A program made the translations under genes and the position numbers. The notes beneath the pieces were generated by a model. The model worked only from the letters and a program-made list of their open reading frames with translations, was not told the DNA's origin and did not search any database. A stretch of DNA of 64,000 nt, taken from positions 233,726 through 297,725 of the IMG/VR virus record IMGVR_UViG_3300023278_002893, one strand, 5' to 3'. Position 1 is the first letter of the stretch; each line of letters opens with the position of its first letter. Source of the DNA: a virus. Positions 8,408 to 15,002 of this stretch are shown one piece after another.

Positions 8408-8411
8408 TTAG

Positions 8412-9008
8412 TTAAGGGTTGCGGCGGATAGATACGTGCGTGCCATCTCCTAATTTAGTATGTTGGAAATTTCCAACTAGTGGCGTAAGAATGTCAGATA
8501 CTCTGTCTGAACGCCATTGATGTCCAAACTCCGTAGGAAAATCCCACTGCATAAGTCTGAATATTTTATTTCCGCCCTTAAATTCTAGATCCGTCTCAAG
8601 AAATGCCTTCATTAGGAAAGCAAAGGATCTATTAGCGGTATGTCCTGGTATATTGCGAATACCCGGAGTTATCATAGCAGATACTTCCATTAAATTCCCA
8701 TCATCGGATTCTGTACGTACATTATAAAGATTACATGTACCCAGAAGCACATCTCGTTTATTGTTCTGATCTAAGGTATAGACTCCAAAATTGACTACAC
8801 CCAAGTCATCGTCATAAGTAGGGGAATCTCTTCTACAGAGGAAGACGTCAGGTTTATCTGCGAGTTCAATTGCTCGGAATATAACCCTTCTGAGAATTTT
8901 TATCGCCTGATGACGCCGATCTCTAGTCATATCCCTAAAATGAACGAGTCTTATATCCGCGCCGCGGGGATTAGTAATTGTAAAAGGCTTTATGGCAGGT
9001 AATTTCAT
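8412..9008 (-). CDS. hypothetical protein, possibly acetyltransferase-like
   Basis: 198 residues. The central alternation of strands and helices (LLGTCNLYNV, then EVSAMITPGIRN and a helix) faintly recalls the GNAT fold, but no acetyl-CoA motif is clear. Ends four nucleotides before the fibre-like gene and is probably expressed with it. AGAGG before the ATG. Confidence 0.7.
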   Translation of the reverse strand: MKLPAIKPFTITNPRGADIRLVHFRDMTRDRRHQAIKILRRVIFRAIELADKPDVFLCRRDSPTYDDDLGVVNFGVYTLDQNNKRDVLLGTCNLYNVRTESDDGNLMEVSAMITPGIRNIPGHTANRSFAFLMKAFLETDLEFKGGNKIFRLMQWDFPTEFGHQWRSDRVSDILTPLVGNFQHTKLGDGTHVSIRRNP

Positions 9009-9012
9009 TTTA

Positions 9013-9327
9013 CTAACCTCTAGGGTTCCTCAGTTGATTGAGGTGGTGGATTGCCAATACGTCATCCGCCGCATCTGCTAAATTCTTTTCATCTAGGGGA
9101 TCAAGTACTAAACCCAAAAGAGACTCAACCTGACGAGGACCATATTCCTCATTCAGTAGAGCCTCTTCATTTGTTTCGTCAATGGAGATAGAAGTGTGGT
9201 GATGCATTTTATCTCGCCAATCTGCTTCTAGTAAATCCGCATCGTCACACTTTTCAGTTGGCGCAAAAATACTCTGTTTGCGACGCGTCTTCAGTTCCTC
9301 CTGAAATATATCATTGACCTTTGTCAT
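9013..9327 (-). CDS. hypothetical acidic protein
   Basis: 104 residues, acidic, helical, not recognised. A four-nucleotide gap to the next gene places it in the same operon as the fibre-like gene. Confidence 0.7.
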   Translation of the reverse strand: MTKVNDIFQEELKTRRKQSIFAPTEKCDDADLLEADWRDKMHHHTSISIDETNEEALLNEEYGPRQVESLLGLVLDPLDEKNLADAADDVLAIHHLNQLRNPRG

Positions 9328-9331
9328 TGTT

Positions 9332-9703
9332 TTATGTCCTATTTACCGTTATTCCTAGTGGTATTCTAAGCTCCATAACGTTTTCTTGGCTGTACTCCCG
9401 CATATTTGGCGAACTAGACTTACTTGACGCTCGCCTCTCAACCGACCGCTGCAATAGCTGTTCCTCTATTTCTTCAATGGTGAAAGGAAGATCAACAGTC
9501 TTGGCTTCTTTAATCAGACCCCACTTAGGTGTGAGTTTCTTTACGACCCAAGCAGTAAATCGTTCTTTTATGGAAACCGGTTCTGGCGTAAAGGTCACGT
9601 ACCACAATTCGTCTTGGATCGCATCCCGCATAATTTTCTTTTCTTCGGCGGGGAGATTTTCTTCTTCACGTTCCCCCACCTTAGCTACTAGTTGTCTTGG
9701 CAT
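9332..9703 (-). CDS. hypothetical protein
   Basis: 123 residues with a charged N-terminal half and a FTPEPVSIKERFTAW segment; not recognised. Start taken at the ATG behind AAGGAAGGAG rather than an in-frame ATG ten codons earlier. Overlaps the gene upstream by 23 nt. Confidence 0.7.
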   Translation of the reverse strand: MPRQLVAKVGEREEENLPAEEKKIMRDAIQDELWYVTFTPEPVSIKERFTAWVVKKLTPKWGLIKEAKTVDLPFTIEEIEEQLLQRSVERRASSKSSSPNMREYSQENVMELRIPLGITVNRT

Positions 9704-10061
9704 TACCTTCTCCTTCCTTAAATATCTGCCCATCCGCCATCATCTGACGCAGGGAAGAATAATATCCTACGAATCTCTGGAAGATCTCATTGTAAGTCTG
9801 AGTGAGTTCTTCTTTACTTCCCGTGACGGACAATACTCCTTCATTGGCCTCCTCGGCGGTGATGAGGCCCTTCTCGGTGAGAAGGTCTAGTGTCTTAAGG
9901 CTGACTGACATGTTCTCGGTCAGCAAATATAGGAGAGCATTGAAGTTTGCCTTCAGCTCGTCCTTGTCCATGTCCCCTCCTAGCAGGGGCACTACTACAT
10001 CGTCGGGTCTATCCTCTGGTGGGGTTTGGGTCAGATTAAGAGACCCCGTTACGTCAATCAT
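9681..10061 (-). CDS. hypothetical helical protein
   Basis: 126 residues, mainly helical after a Pro-rich start; not recognised. First gene behind the consensus sigma70 promoter at 10167-10195. GAGG before the ATG. With the following genes it forms the fibre-like operon. Confidence 0.7.
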   Translation of the reverse strand: MIDVTGSLNLTQTPPEDRPDDVVVPLLGGDMDKDELKANFNALLYLLTENMSVSLKTLDLLTEKGLITAEEANEGVLSVTGSKEELTQTYNEIFQRFVGYYSSLRQMMADGQIFKEGEGNAKTTSS

Positions 10062-10094
10062 GGTAATCCTCGTGTGTTAGCAAAGTGGCAGCTA

Positions 10095-10137
10095 AATGGT
10101 TGATATCGAAAGGTTTAGTGCGATATCCTTAGCAACA
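10095..10137. other. inverted repeat in leader
   Basis: GATATCG and CGATATC, 12 nt apart, inside a looser GTTG/CAAC pair. It lies between the promoter at 10167-10195 and the 126-residue gene, so it would be in that transcript's 5' leader. It may be regulatory. Confidence 0.4.
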
Positions 10138-10166
10138 TACTAACTATATCGCAGTATCCGCAAACA

Positions 10167-10195
10167 ATTATAAGTTCTGCCGCGCGTAATGTCAA
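10167..10195 (-). promoter_or_regulatory. sigma70-type promoter
   Basis: Read leftward: TTGACA at 10195-10190, 17-nt spacer, TATAAT at 10172-10167, a perfect match in hexamers and spacing. Transcription should start near 10160 toward the 126-residue gene and the fibre-like operon. Confidence 0.88.
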
Positions 10196-10203
10196 TGTAA
10201 CCC

Positions 10204-10386
10204 CTATAATAGTAGGGTGTGGTAAAACCACTTATATAAGGCTAATAGTGAGGTAATACAGATACTTATACCTCCAAGCCAATAACCTAGGTTCCAGGAT
10301 TTCTCACATATATAACACTCCTCTCCGAGCCAATGGATAAGGATCAGCCAGAGCAGAGACACCGCTATGAGCGCCAGATAAATCAA
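10204..10386 (-). CDS. two-helix membrane protein (TTG start)
   Basis: 60 residues with two hydrophobic segments (residues 2-18 and 36-52) around a CYIC pair. TTG start overlapping the stop of the gene before it (TTGA), so translationally coupled. Function unknown; small phage membrane proteins of this shape often affect the host envelope, which is only inference here. Confidence 0.6.
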   Translation of the reverse strand: MIYLALIAVSLLWLILIHWLGEECYICEKSWNLGYWLGGISICITSLLALYKWFYHTLLL

Positions 10387-10550
10387 TCTTCTATGTCCTC
10401 GTCCAGTTCGTCCGAGGTCACACCGACCAGGAGACGAATGGCCTCGAATAGATTTTTCAAATCGGTGGAAGAAACATATCCCTCCCAGATTTTATACTTG
10501 TTCCAGTAAAGACTGGATCTTCCCCTTCTGTCAGTATGTAGTTCGTACAT
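10383..10550 (-). CDS. hypothetical small acidic protein
   Basis: 55 residues starting MYELHTDRRGRSS, acidic end (SDELDEDIED), not recognised. The start overlaps the upstream stop as TAATG and has AAGGAG in front, which decides against a longer reading. Confidence 0.65.
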   Translation of the reverse strand: MYELHTDRRGRSSLYWNKYKIWEGYVSSTDLKNLFEAIRLLVGVTSDELDEDIED

Positions 10551-10858
10551 TAACTGCTCCTTAATGGTCCAAGAACTTTCATGTTCTGTGCGATCAGCCA
10601 CTCCCCGCCTTGGCTGTTCGGTCTCTTGAAACTAACGAAGTCGCGGATCTCAACTTTGTACCACACCCTACCTTTCGTCGAGAGGTGAGGGGCGCTCGGT
10701 TCGCGACCAGCGTGCCAACCGGGACGGTGCGCAAAGCCTTTTGTTGGAATGTCCTCAGCGGGGAGCCACACCCCGATCGGGATCCGTTGTCGTGTTCCGA
10801 TGAACAGAGGCCCGATGGTACCGTCCTTGCGTTGTTTAAACAATTTGTAAGCTTTCAT
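10550..10858 (-). CDS. conserved phage protein of the RPGWH type
   Basis: 102 residues. Segments such as LFIGTRQRIPIGVWL, RPGWHAG, SAPHLSTKGRVWYKVE and MKVLGPL resemble a widespread phage and mobile-element family of unknown function, described from memory and not named more precisely. Start at the ATG behind GAGGAG, about ten nucleotides from the predicted transcription start, so the leader is very short. First gene of its operon. Confidence 0.75.
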   Translation of the reverse strand: MKAYKLFKQRKDGTIGPLFIGTRQRIPIGVWLPAEDIPTKGFAHRPGWHAGREPSAPHLSTKGRVWYKVEIRDFVSFKRPNSQGGEWLIAQNMKVLGPLRSS

Positions 10859-10874
10859 CTTTCTCCTCAAACCA

Positions 10875-10903
10875 ATAATACGAGAAGTGTTCCCCCGTGT
10901 CAA
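10875..10903 (-). promoter_or_regulatory. sigma70-type promoter
   Basis: Read leftward: TTGACA at 10903-10898, 17-nt spacer, TATTAT at 10880-10875. It drives the RPGWH-type gene leftward and marks the point where coding direction switches. Confidence 0.85.
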
Positions 10904-11084
10904 GCACTATCTTCCCCTTTTCACTCGGGGTGGTTTATGATCTATATAGTGGCAAAGAAAGTGATTCCAACGAGAATAATAAGAGAGAATAGAGAGGATG
11001 TCAAATAAATGACTAGGAGGTCAATATACATCTTCCCCCTTGAGATATAATGGGAGATAATATTGCCTTAGGGACCCTAGCATA

Positions 11085-11107
11085 GTTACCTCACCTTGTG
11101 AGGTAAT
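11085..11107 (+). repeat. dispersed stem-loop element, copy 1
   Basis: GTTACCTCAC-CTT-GTGAGGTAAT: nine-base arms around a 3-nt loop. Followed by a TAATCATT that could act as a -10 box. First plus-strand member of the family. Confidence 0.7.
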
Positions 11108-11178
11108 CATTGTTTATACCCCCCTCCTCCGTCGAGGGATATACACATTGATTAACTATGCTACACGCGCTACCACTT

Positions 11179-11201
11179 GTTACCTCACTGCGTGAGCTAA
11201 T
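11179..11201 (+). repeat. dispersed stem-loop element, copy 2
   Basis: GTTACCTCAC-TGC-GTGAGCTAAT, followed by TAATAATTCTCGC. The TCAC/GTGA arms are kept while the 3-nt loop changes. It precedes the 12-codon ORF. Confidence 0.7.
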
Positions 11202-11262
11202 AATTCTCGCTTCGCTCGAATTAGACATGTCGTCTACTTCCAGCAAGCTGAAAGGAGACACC

Positions 11263-11301
11263 ATGTCACGACACGGAGGTCGCAAGCTCCCTCGTCACTG
11301 A
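11263..11301 (+). CDS. 12-codon leader-like ORF
   Basis: MSRHGGRKLPRH, ATG behind GAAAGGAGACACC. Very basic. It is followed by hairpins (GCAGC/GCTGC and GCACGG/CCGTGC with AGAG/CTCT inside) just before the next gene, a layout like a leader peptide, though it may simply be a tiny gene. Confidence 0.4.
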   Translation: MSRHGGRKLPRH

Positions 11302-11370
11302 GCTTGTCTAACGCAGCACTCATGCTGCACCGCACGGAGAGCTACGCTCTACCGTGCAGGAGGTATGACT

Positions 11371-11559
11371 ATGTCATCCCCCACGCTCGTGCTCCGTGTT
11401 CCGACCTGCGACGCTGTCGATTGCATCGACCCCAGCGCAGGGTGCTACCCCGCACTCGATGTCTTCGAAGATATCGAGCTGTGCGTACATCACGAGAGTG
11501 AGTACGCCACTGCGGGTCGCATCAATGAGAGCGATCGACTCGTCGATCACTCTTCCTGA
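11371..11559 (+). CDS. hypothetical small protein, GC-rich island
   Basis: 62 residues starting MSSPTLVLRVPTCDAVDC, acidic, several Cys, not recognised. The ATG seven bases after AGGAGG is preferred over one at 11365 touching the site. A GC-rich hairpin (11565-11588) follows the stop. Codon use (CTC, GTC, CGC) is like its island neighbours and unlike the minus-strand genes. Confidence 0.55.
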   Translation: MSSPTLVLRVPTCDAVDCIDPSAGCYPALDVFEDIELCVHHESEYATAGRINESDRLVDHSS

Positions 11560-11564
11560 TGCTT

Positions 11565-11588
11565 GGGGACCCCCCTCTGGGGGGTCCC
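11565..11588 (+). terminator. GC hairpin after small gene
   Basis: GGGGACCCCCC with GGGGGGTCCC around a short loop; no U tract, so it may be a transcript end or a stability hairpin. Confidence 0.5.
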
Positions 11589-11671
11589 TGTGGTTACCTC
11601 TCCGAGGTACCCTTCTATCCCTCGCTTCGCTCGGGTACCCCATCACCACGTGGATCTCGCTGCGCGAGCCC

Positions 11672-11700
11672 TAGTTGCATCACTTCGTGATACAATCATT
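11672..11700 (+). repeat. dispersed stem-loop element, copy 3
   Basis: TAGTTGCATCAC-TTC-GTGATACAATCATT. TACAAT directly after the palindrome resembles a -10 box. CTCGAAAGGAG and an ATG follow. Nearly identical to the copy at 12175. Confidence 0.75.
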
Positions 11701-11729
11701 TCTCGCTTATCACTCGAAAGGAGTATGAC

Positions 11730-11903
11730 ATGCCCAGTCTCGTCTTCGACTTTGACTGTTCCTGTGAGGTCCTCCCTTCGGGGGACCTCTGGTGCTGCGA
11801 TGTGTGCAGCACCGAAGCTGACCCTTGGGGTCAGCTTGCTACCGAAGAATCCGATCGGATTCTCGGACACAACACCTTCCTCGATATCTCTCGAAAGGAG
11901 TAG
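11730..11903 (+). CDS. hypothetical small Cys-rich acidic protein
   Basis: 57 residues (MPSLVFDFDCSCEVLPSGDL ...) with six Cys (CSC, CCDVC and others), a possible zinc site. AAAGGAG before the ATG. The coding sequence itself contains hairpins (CCTCCC/GGGGGACC, GTGCAGCAC). Its stop is three bases before the next gene's start. Confidence 0.5.
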   Translation: MPSLVFDFDCSCEVLPSGDLWCCDVCSTEADPWGQLATEESDRILGHNTFLDISRKE

Positions 11904-11906
11904 ATC

Positions 11907-12029
11907 ATGCTCGAACAATTCGCTATCGCTCTTGTCCCCACCATCGCGTTGCTCTTGGTGGGTCGCTTGATCTGGATCACCGATCCAGAGGTCAAGCGAC
12001 TGCGCAAAGCTGAGCAGAAGCTCAGCTAG
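11907..12029 (+). CDS. small single-pass membrane protein
   Basis: 40 residues: hydrophobic segment residues 3-21 (EQFAIALVPTIALLLVGRLI), then a basic helix. Shares a transcript with the 57-residue gene and is followed at once by a good terminator. Function unknown. Confidence 0.55.
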   Translation: MLEQFAIALVPTIALLLVGRLIWITDPEVKRLRKAEQKLS

Positions 12030-12035
12030 CGCATC

Positions 12036-12064
12036 GGACCCCCCTAACGGGGGGTCCTCTTTTT
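12036..12064 (+). terminator. rho-independent terminator
   Basis: GGACCCCCC-TAAC-GGGGGGTCC followed by TCTTTTT. It closes the two-gene unit at 11730-12029. Confidence 0.85.
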
Positions 12065-12174
12065 ACAGCACCGACCCGCTTCGCTAAGTCGGTCTTGTTC
12101 ATTTACTCGTGAGTACCCCCTTCGGGGGTACCAACGAGCACCGCTCGTTCCTCGCTCTCGTCGTTCCTCCTCAC

Positions 12175-12203
12175 TAGTTGCATCACTTTGTGATACAATC
12201 ATT
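12175..12203 (+). repeat. dispersed stem-loop element, copy 4
   Basis: TAGTTGCATCAC-TTT-GTGATACAATCATT, the same as copy 3 except one loop base, followed by TCTCGCT and CTCGAAAGGAG before the next ATG. Confidence 0.75.
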
Positions 12204-12229
12204 TCTCGCTATCGCTCGAAAGGAGATCC

Positions 12230-12460
12230 ATGTTTATCATTCTTCTCGATTCCTCGAAGAACGAACTCCGCGTCGTCCGTGCTGACTCTGTCAGCGACTC
12301 CGGGACGCGGGTCGTTGTGGTTCCTCACCACAACGGTCACTCGTACGACTTCGAACTCCCTCCGGGAGTCGAAGCCTTCGCAGACCTCGCTACCTTCGAC
12401 GATGTCGAAGCTGCGTGGTCGTCGGTTCGCACCGACTTCTGCCCCTCGCTCCACCCCTAG
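12230..12460 (+). CDS. hypothetical protein, paralogue of the 20132 gene
   Basis: 76 residues. The C-terminal half (FELPPGVEAFADLATFDDV) matches IALEMPEGFESLADLPSF in the protein at 20132-20500, so the two share a domain of unknown function. AAAGGAG before the ATG, dispersed element upstream. The TAG stop lies in the loop of a GC hairpin (12451-12468). Confidence 0.65.
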   Translation: MFIILLDSSKNELRVVRADSVSDSGTRVVVVPHHNGHSYDFELPPGVEAFADLATFDDVEAAWSSVRTDFCPSLHP

Positions 12461-12487
12461 CGGGGTGGGGTGTCCCCCTTCGGGGGT
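12451..12487 (+). terminator. twin GC hairpins over a stop codon
   Basis: CCACCCC-TAGC-GGGGTGG with the stop codon in the loop, then CCCCC-TTC-GGGGG. There is no U tract, so these may protect mRNA 3' ends as much as terminate. Confidence 0.5.
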
Positions 12488-12488
12488 A

Positions 12489-12511
12489 GTTACCTCACTC
12501 TGTGAGGTAAT
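12489..12511 (+). repeat. dispersed stem-loop element, copy 5
   Basis: GTTACCTCAC-TCT-GTGAGGTAAT, nine-base arms. It precedes CTCTCGAAAGGAG and the 159-residue gene. Confidence 0.72.
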
Positions 12512-12579
12512 ACTTCTCTGGGTACTAGCGTACCCTTTGAAGTATTATCTTTCTCGTTAATCTCTCGAAAGGAGACTCT

Positions 12580-13059
12580 ATGCGTTGCTCGTTCTGTAAC
12601 GATCCCCGTGGGATCATCATGGTTGATGGTATCCCCGAGCCCTGCTGTGATGAGATCATCACGCAGCAAGTCCGCGAAGTACGCGGCATCTGTGTCAATT
12701 GTGGGGAATCCCACACTCGCATGAACGAGGGTGTAGACACCCTCTCCGCCATGTGCTCCGATGAGTGCCTCACCGAAGCCATGGATCGCATCGAAGCAAT
12801 CGCGCTGCGCGACGATTGTGGCGGTGAGATGCCCGACCAGGAGGTCATGGACCTCCATGACTCCGTCGATCGTATCGACGCAGCCAACCTCGCGTGGTAC
12901 CGCCACGCGGGTCAGTACATCGACAACGGTGTCGATGACTGTCTCGGTACTCCTCCCTTCTGGTTGGAGTACTCGATAGAGCGCGACGCTCTGGAGAGCG
13001 ATGCACGCATCGCTAAGCTCCAGAACGACGAGCACAAGTACGGGTGTATCCCGTTCTAG
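12580..13059 (+). CDS. hypothetical Cys-rich protein
   Basis: 159 residues, acidic, with CSFC, CC, CVNC and CSDEC motifs in the first 65 residues that look like two zinc sites; the rest is helical. Not recognised. AAAGGAG before the ATG. Strong C-ending codon bias, as in the SSB gene. Confidence 0.65.
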   Translation: MRCSFCNDPRGIIMVDGIPEPCCDEIITQQVREVRGICVNCGESHTRMNEGVDTLSAMCSDECLTEAMDRIEAIALRDDCGGEMPDQEVMDLHDSVDRIDAANLAWYRHAGQYIDNGVDDCLGTPPFWLEYSIERDALESDARIAKLQNDEHKYGCIPF

Positions 13060-13111
13060 TGCTCTGGTCCCCCTAGCGGGGGACCTACCGCTCCGCTCTC
13101 GCTTCGCTCAC

Positions 13112-13136
13112 TAGTTCCTCCACTTCGTGAAGGAGG
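13112..13136 (+). repeat. dispersed stem-loop element, copy 6
   Basis: TAGTTCCTCCACTTCGTGAAGGAGG. Here the 3' arm contains the AGGAGG of the next ORF, so folding would hide that ribosome site. Confidence 0.6.
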
Positions 13137-13144
13137 TCACTCAC

Positions 13145-13219
13145 ATGACCAAGTTGATCCTGTGCACCTACGCTCCGCTGCTCTACTTGCTTGCGGAATT
13201 CGCTTCACTCATCCCTTAA
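13145..13219 (+). CDS. 24-residue hydrophobic peptide
   Basis: MTKLILCTYAPLLYLLAEFASLIP, mostly hydrophobic and possibly membrane-inserting. AAGGAGG upstream, partly within the arm of dispersed element copy 6. Confidence 0.4.
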   Translation: MTKLILCTYAPLLYLLAEFASLIP

Positions 13220-13237
13220 CCAAGAAGGAGCTACGCT

Positions 13238-13291
13238 ATGGATGATCTCGACCGCGACATCCAGGACGTCATTGACGACCTGTGCGAATAG
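13238..13291 (+). CDS. 17-residue acidic peptide
   Basis: MDDLDRDIQDVIDDLCE, very acidic. GAAGGAG seven bases before the ATG. Followed by a strong hairpin (GTGGGTAGGAGTGCG with CGCACTCCTGCCCAC, 13299-13334). Clean signals but too short for certainty. Confidence 0.4.
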   Translation: MDDLDRDIQDVIDDLCE

Positions 13292-13298
13292 ACCCATG

Positions 13299-13334
13299 TG
13301 GGTAGGAGTGCGTTACCGCGCACTCCTGCCCACC
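13299..13334 (+). terminator. strong hairpin
   Basis: About 14 base pairs around a TTAC loop after the 17-residue ORF. There is no U tract. CGCTTCGCTCGC-type short repeats follow. Confidence 0.5.
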
Positions 13335-13446
13335 CGCTTCGCTCGCTACGCTCGCTCGCTCCTCTAAGAGCAAGGGAGGACTCTGTTGAGTCCTACTCCA
13401 GTACCGCTCGTCCCTCGCTCTCGCTTCGCTCACTCCCCTTCGGGGA

Positions 13447-13469
13447 TAGTCCCATCACTTCGTGATCGG
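13447..13469 (+). repeat. dispersed stem-loop element, copy 7
   Basis: TAGTCCCATCAC-TTC-GTGATCGG, followed by CTCAAAAAGGAG. Confidence 0.65.
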
Positions 13470-13510
13470 TAGTACATTTTTTTCGCTCATCGCTCAAAAA
13501 GGAGTCCTCC

Positions 13511-13576
13511 ATTGGATGGATGACACCCCACAGCTACCTGCCCGAGCACGGCTTGGTAGCACCACGGGGGCCGTAG
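13511..13576 (+). CDS. possible 21-codon ORF with ATT start
   Basis: AAAAAGGAG is spaced six bases from ATT at 13511, not from an ATG (in-frame ATG at 13520; another frame at 13516). Translation gives a peptide whose stop lies in a hairpin (AGCACCACGG with CCGTAGTGCT), as for the 12230 gene. Start and reality are both uncertain. Confidence 0.25.
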   Translation: MGWMTPHSYLPEHGLVAPRGP

Positions 13577-13702
13577 TGCTCCCTCCGCTGCGAGACGCAG
13601 TACAAGCAGTGACCTGCTTGTGGCGGAGGTTGATCAGCTCGCTTCGCTCGCTAACGGATGCTCCGCATCCTTAGAGACCCGGAGCGTCCCCCCTACGGGG
13701 GG

Positions 13703-13726
13703 TAGTTTCACCGCTGCGCGATGAAG
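13703..13726 (+). repeat. dispersed stem-loop element, copy 8
   Basis: TAGTTTCACCGCTGCGCGATGAAG, a diverged copy with TTCA/TGAA arms, in front of the 118-residue SpoVG-like gene. Confidence 0.5.
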
Positions 13727-13799
13727 TATCGGTTCTTGCGAACCTCGTTGTTAGACCACAGTGGTCTGATGCAGGGTTCGCTTGATAGGAGGACATGAC

Positions 13800-14156
13800 A
13801 TGTCCAATGCAGTAAAGACCACGATCAAGAAGTTTTCGTTCACGAAGTGGATCAGTGAGATCGAAGGTTCGGGTGCTCGCGTACTCGGATTCTGTGAGAT
13901 GACGGTCTGCGTCGATGGTCTGGAGTTCACGTTCAGTGACCTGAAGGTTCGCGTGAATCAGAAGGGTGAGCATCACCTGTGCGCACCGAGTCGTCGCTAC
14001 AAGAACTCCGAAGGTGCCTGGAGGACGTCGAGCGCGTACAAGTTCGACAATTCGACGTATGCTGCTCTGCGCAGTTTCGTCTACGGTCGCGACGAAGTGA
14101 AGGTCGCGATCGACGAAGCCGCGGATCTCGAAAAGGAGATTCCGCTGAGCGCGTAG
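13800..14156 (+). CDS. possible SpoVG-like nucleic-acid-binding protein
   Basis: 118 residues. The core (VLGFCEMTVCVDGLEFTFSD, then a PSRR turn and SSAYKF) follows the beta-hairpin and PS-K/R pattern of SpoVG, a small RNA/DNA-binding regulator, but similarity is weak. Start at the ATG behind AGGAGGACATGAC. C-ending codon bias suggests high expression. Followed by two perfect hairpins. Compare the proteins at 19034 and 36761. Confidence 0.65.
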   Translation: MSNAVKTTIKKFSFTKWISEIEGSGARVLGFCEMTVCVDGLEFTFSDLKVRVNQKGEHHLCAPSRRYKNSEGAWRTSSAYKFDNSTYAALRSFVYGRDEVKVAIDEAADLEKEIPLSA

Positions 14157-14160
14157 TACA

Positions 14161-14222
14161 TAGCAGTACCTCTAAGTAGGGGTACTGCTAGTCCCACCCC
14201 ACCGCTTCCCGGGGGGTGGGAC
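14161..14222 (+). terminator. two adjacent perfect hairpins
   Basis: TAGCAGTACC pairs with GGTACTGCTA (14161-14190), directly followed by GTCCCACCCC with GGGGTGGGAC (14191-14222). They end the SpoVG-like transcript or shield its 3' end. Confidence 0.6.
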
Positions 14223-14771
14223 CTCGCTCTCTTTCTGCTATCACGCGTGCTCATTGAGAAATGAAGGACTCTGATGAGTCCTCCTTTATTGACGTTCGCT
14301 TCGCTCTCTCTCAGTTCCTCCGCTTCGCTCCCCCCTTCGCTATAGTCTCCGCATTCTCTGGATGCGGTTACTATTATAAGAGACCCTCTAACGAGGAGTC
14401 TCTTTTTTTATTGACGCGCGCTGTTGCTCGGTGGATTCGTTCGGTACTGTTCATTCGGTGGTTGATTCGTTTACTCTCATTTGTTAGGGCACCACCCCAG
14501 TAGACGAAACTAATTACGGAGATATCAATTCCTTACGGAAACGCTGATTTACTCGTCGTCGCTGTGCTCCTCGTTGTTCCTTCTTTTTTTGATCTTTCAT
14601 CTCGGTGCACCATTCGTAGAGATATCTATGGATGCACGCCCGTCGGATACGTAAGTACTTGCAATACTCCGACAGTGCTTTATCGATACGTCTAGGTAGT
14701 TCCTAGCGGACGAGATGGGAGATCTTTTTTCGCGGCCGCTCAAAAAAGCCTATTACAAGGAGATTAGAAAC
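14223..14771. other. gene-poor stretch
   Basis: Contains AGGACTC-TGAT-GAGTCCT followed by CCTTTATT (14264-14288), the terminator at 14379-14409 and AT-rich sequence; ORFs here lack ribosome sites and look spurious. No promoter could be assigned. Confidence 0.45.
14379..14409 (+). terminator. rho-independent terminator
   Basis: AGAGACCCTC-TAAC-GAGGAGTCTCT followed by seven T. Confidence 0.85.
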
Positions 14772-14903
14772 ATGGAACACATCCTCAAGAAGATGGCTGT
14801 ACCCAACATCTTGCACTGCGCAGAACTAGTGGTTCTGACCATCGTCGTGCATTTGGCCTCAGGATTGGTATTCTTACCATTATTCATCCCGAGGCAAGAA
14901 TAA
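14772..14903 (+). CDS. small single-pass membrane protein
   Basis: 43 residues with a hydrophobic segment from residue 17 to 38 (LVVLTIVVHLASGLVFLPLF). AAGGAG nine bases before the ATG. Not recognised. Confidence 0.5.
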   Translation: MEHILKKMAVPNILHCAELVVLTIVVHLASGLVFLPLFIPRQE

Positions 14904-14936
14904 ACCCAACCCCGAAGAAGATAGGAGATCAAACCC

Positions 14937-15002
14937 ATGTTCTACACAATACTACTAATGGTACTGAAAGAATACAAGGACAGCAACAATCCATTCACCT
15001 GA
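14937..15002 (+). CDS. 21-residue peptide
   Basis: Begins MFYTILLMVLKEYK. A weak AGGAGA site precedes it. Short and uncertain; probably shares a transcript with the membrane peptide upstream. Confidence 0.35.
   Translation: MFYTILLMVLKEYKDSNNPFT

Larger units (their letters stand above)
10904..11262. other. divergent control region
   Basis: Gap between the leftward and rightward gene sets. It holds two copies of the dispersed stem-loop element (listed separately), AT-rich stretches with TATAAT at 11046-11051 but no good -35, and no convincing ORF. Probably promoters and operators for the rightward GC-rich island. Confidence 0.5.

Noticed and set aside
11396-12560. Long ORFs on both strands in the GC-rich island
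   Set aside because: High GC and palindromes keep many frames open; only those with AAAGGAG sites and sensible composition were kept.
11085-13726. CRISPR array from regularly repeated palindromes
   Set aside because: Spacing is irregular, the intervening sequences are genes with ribosome sites, and no cas gene is visible.
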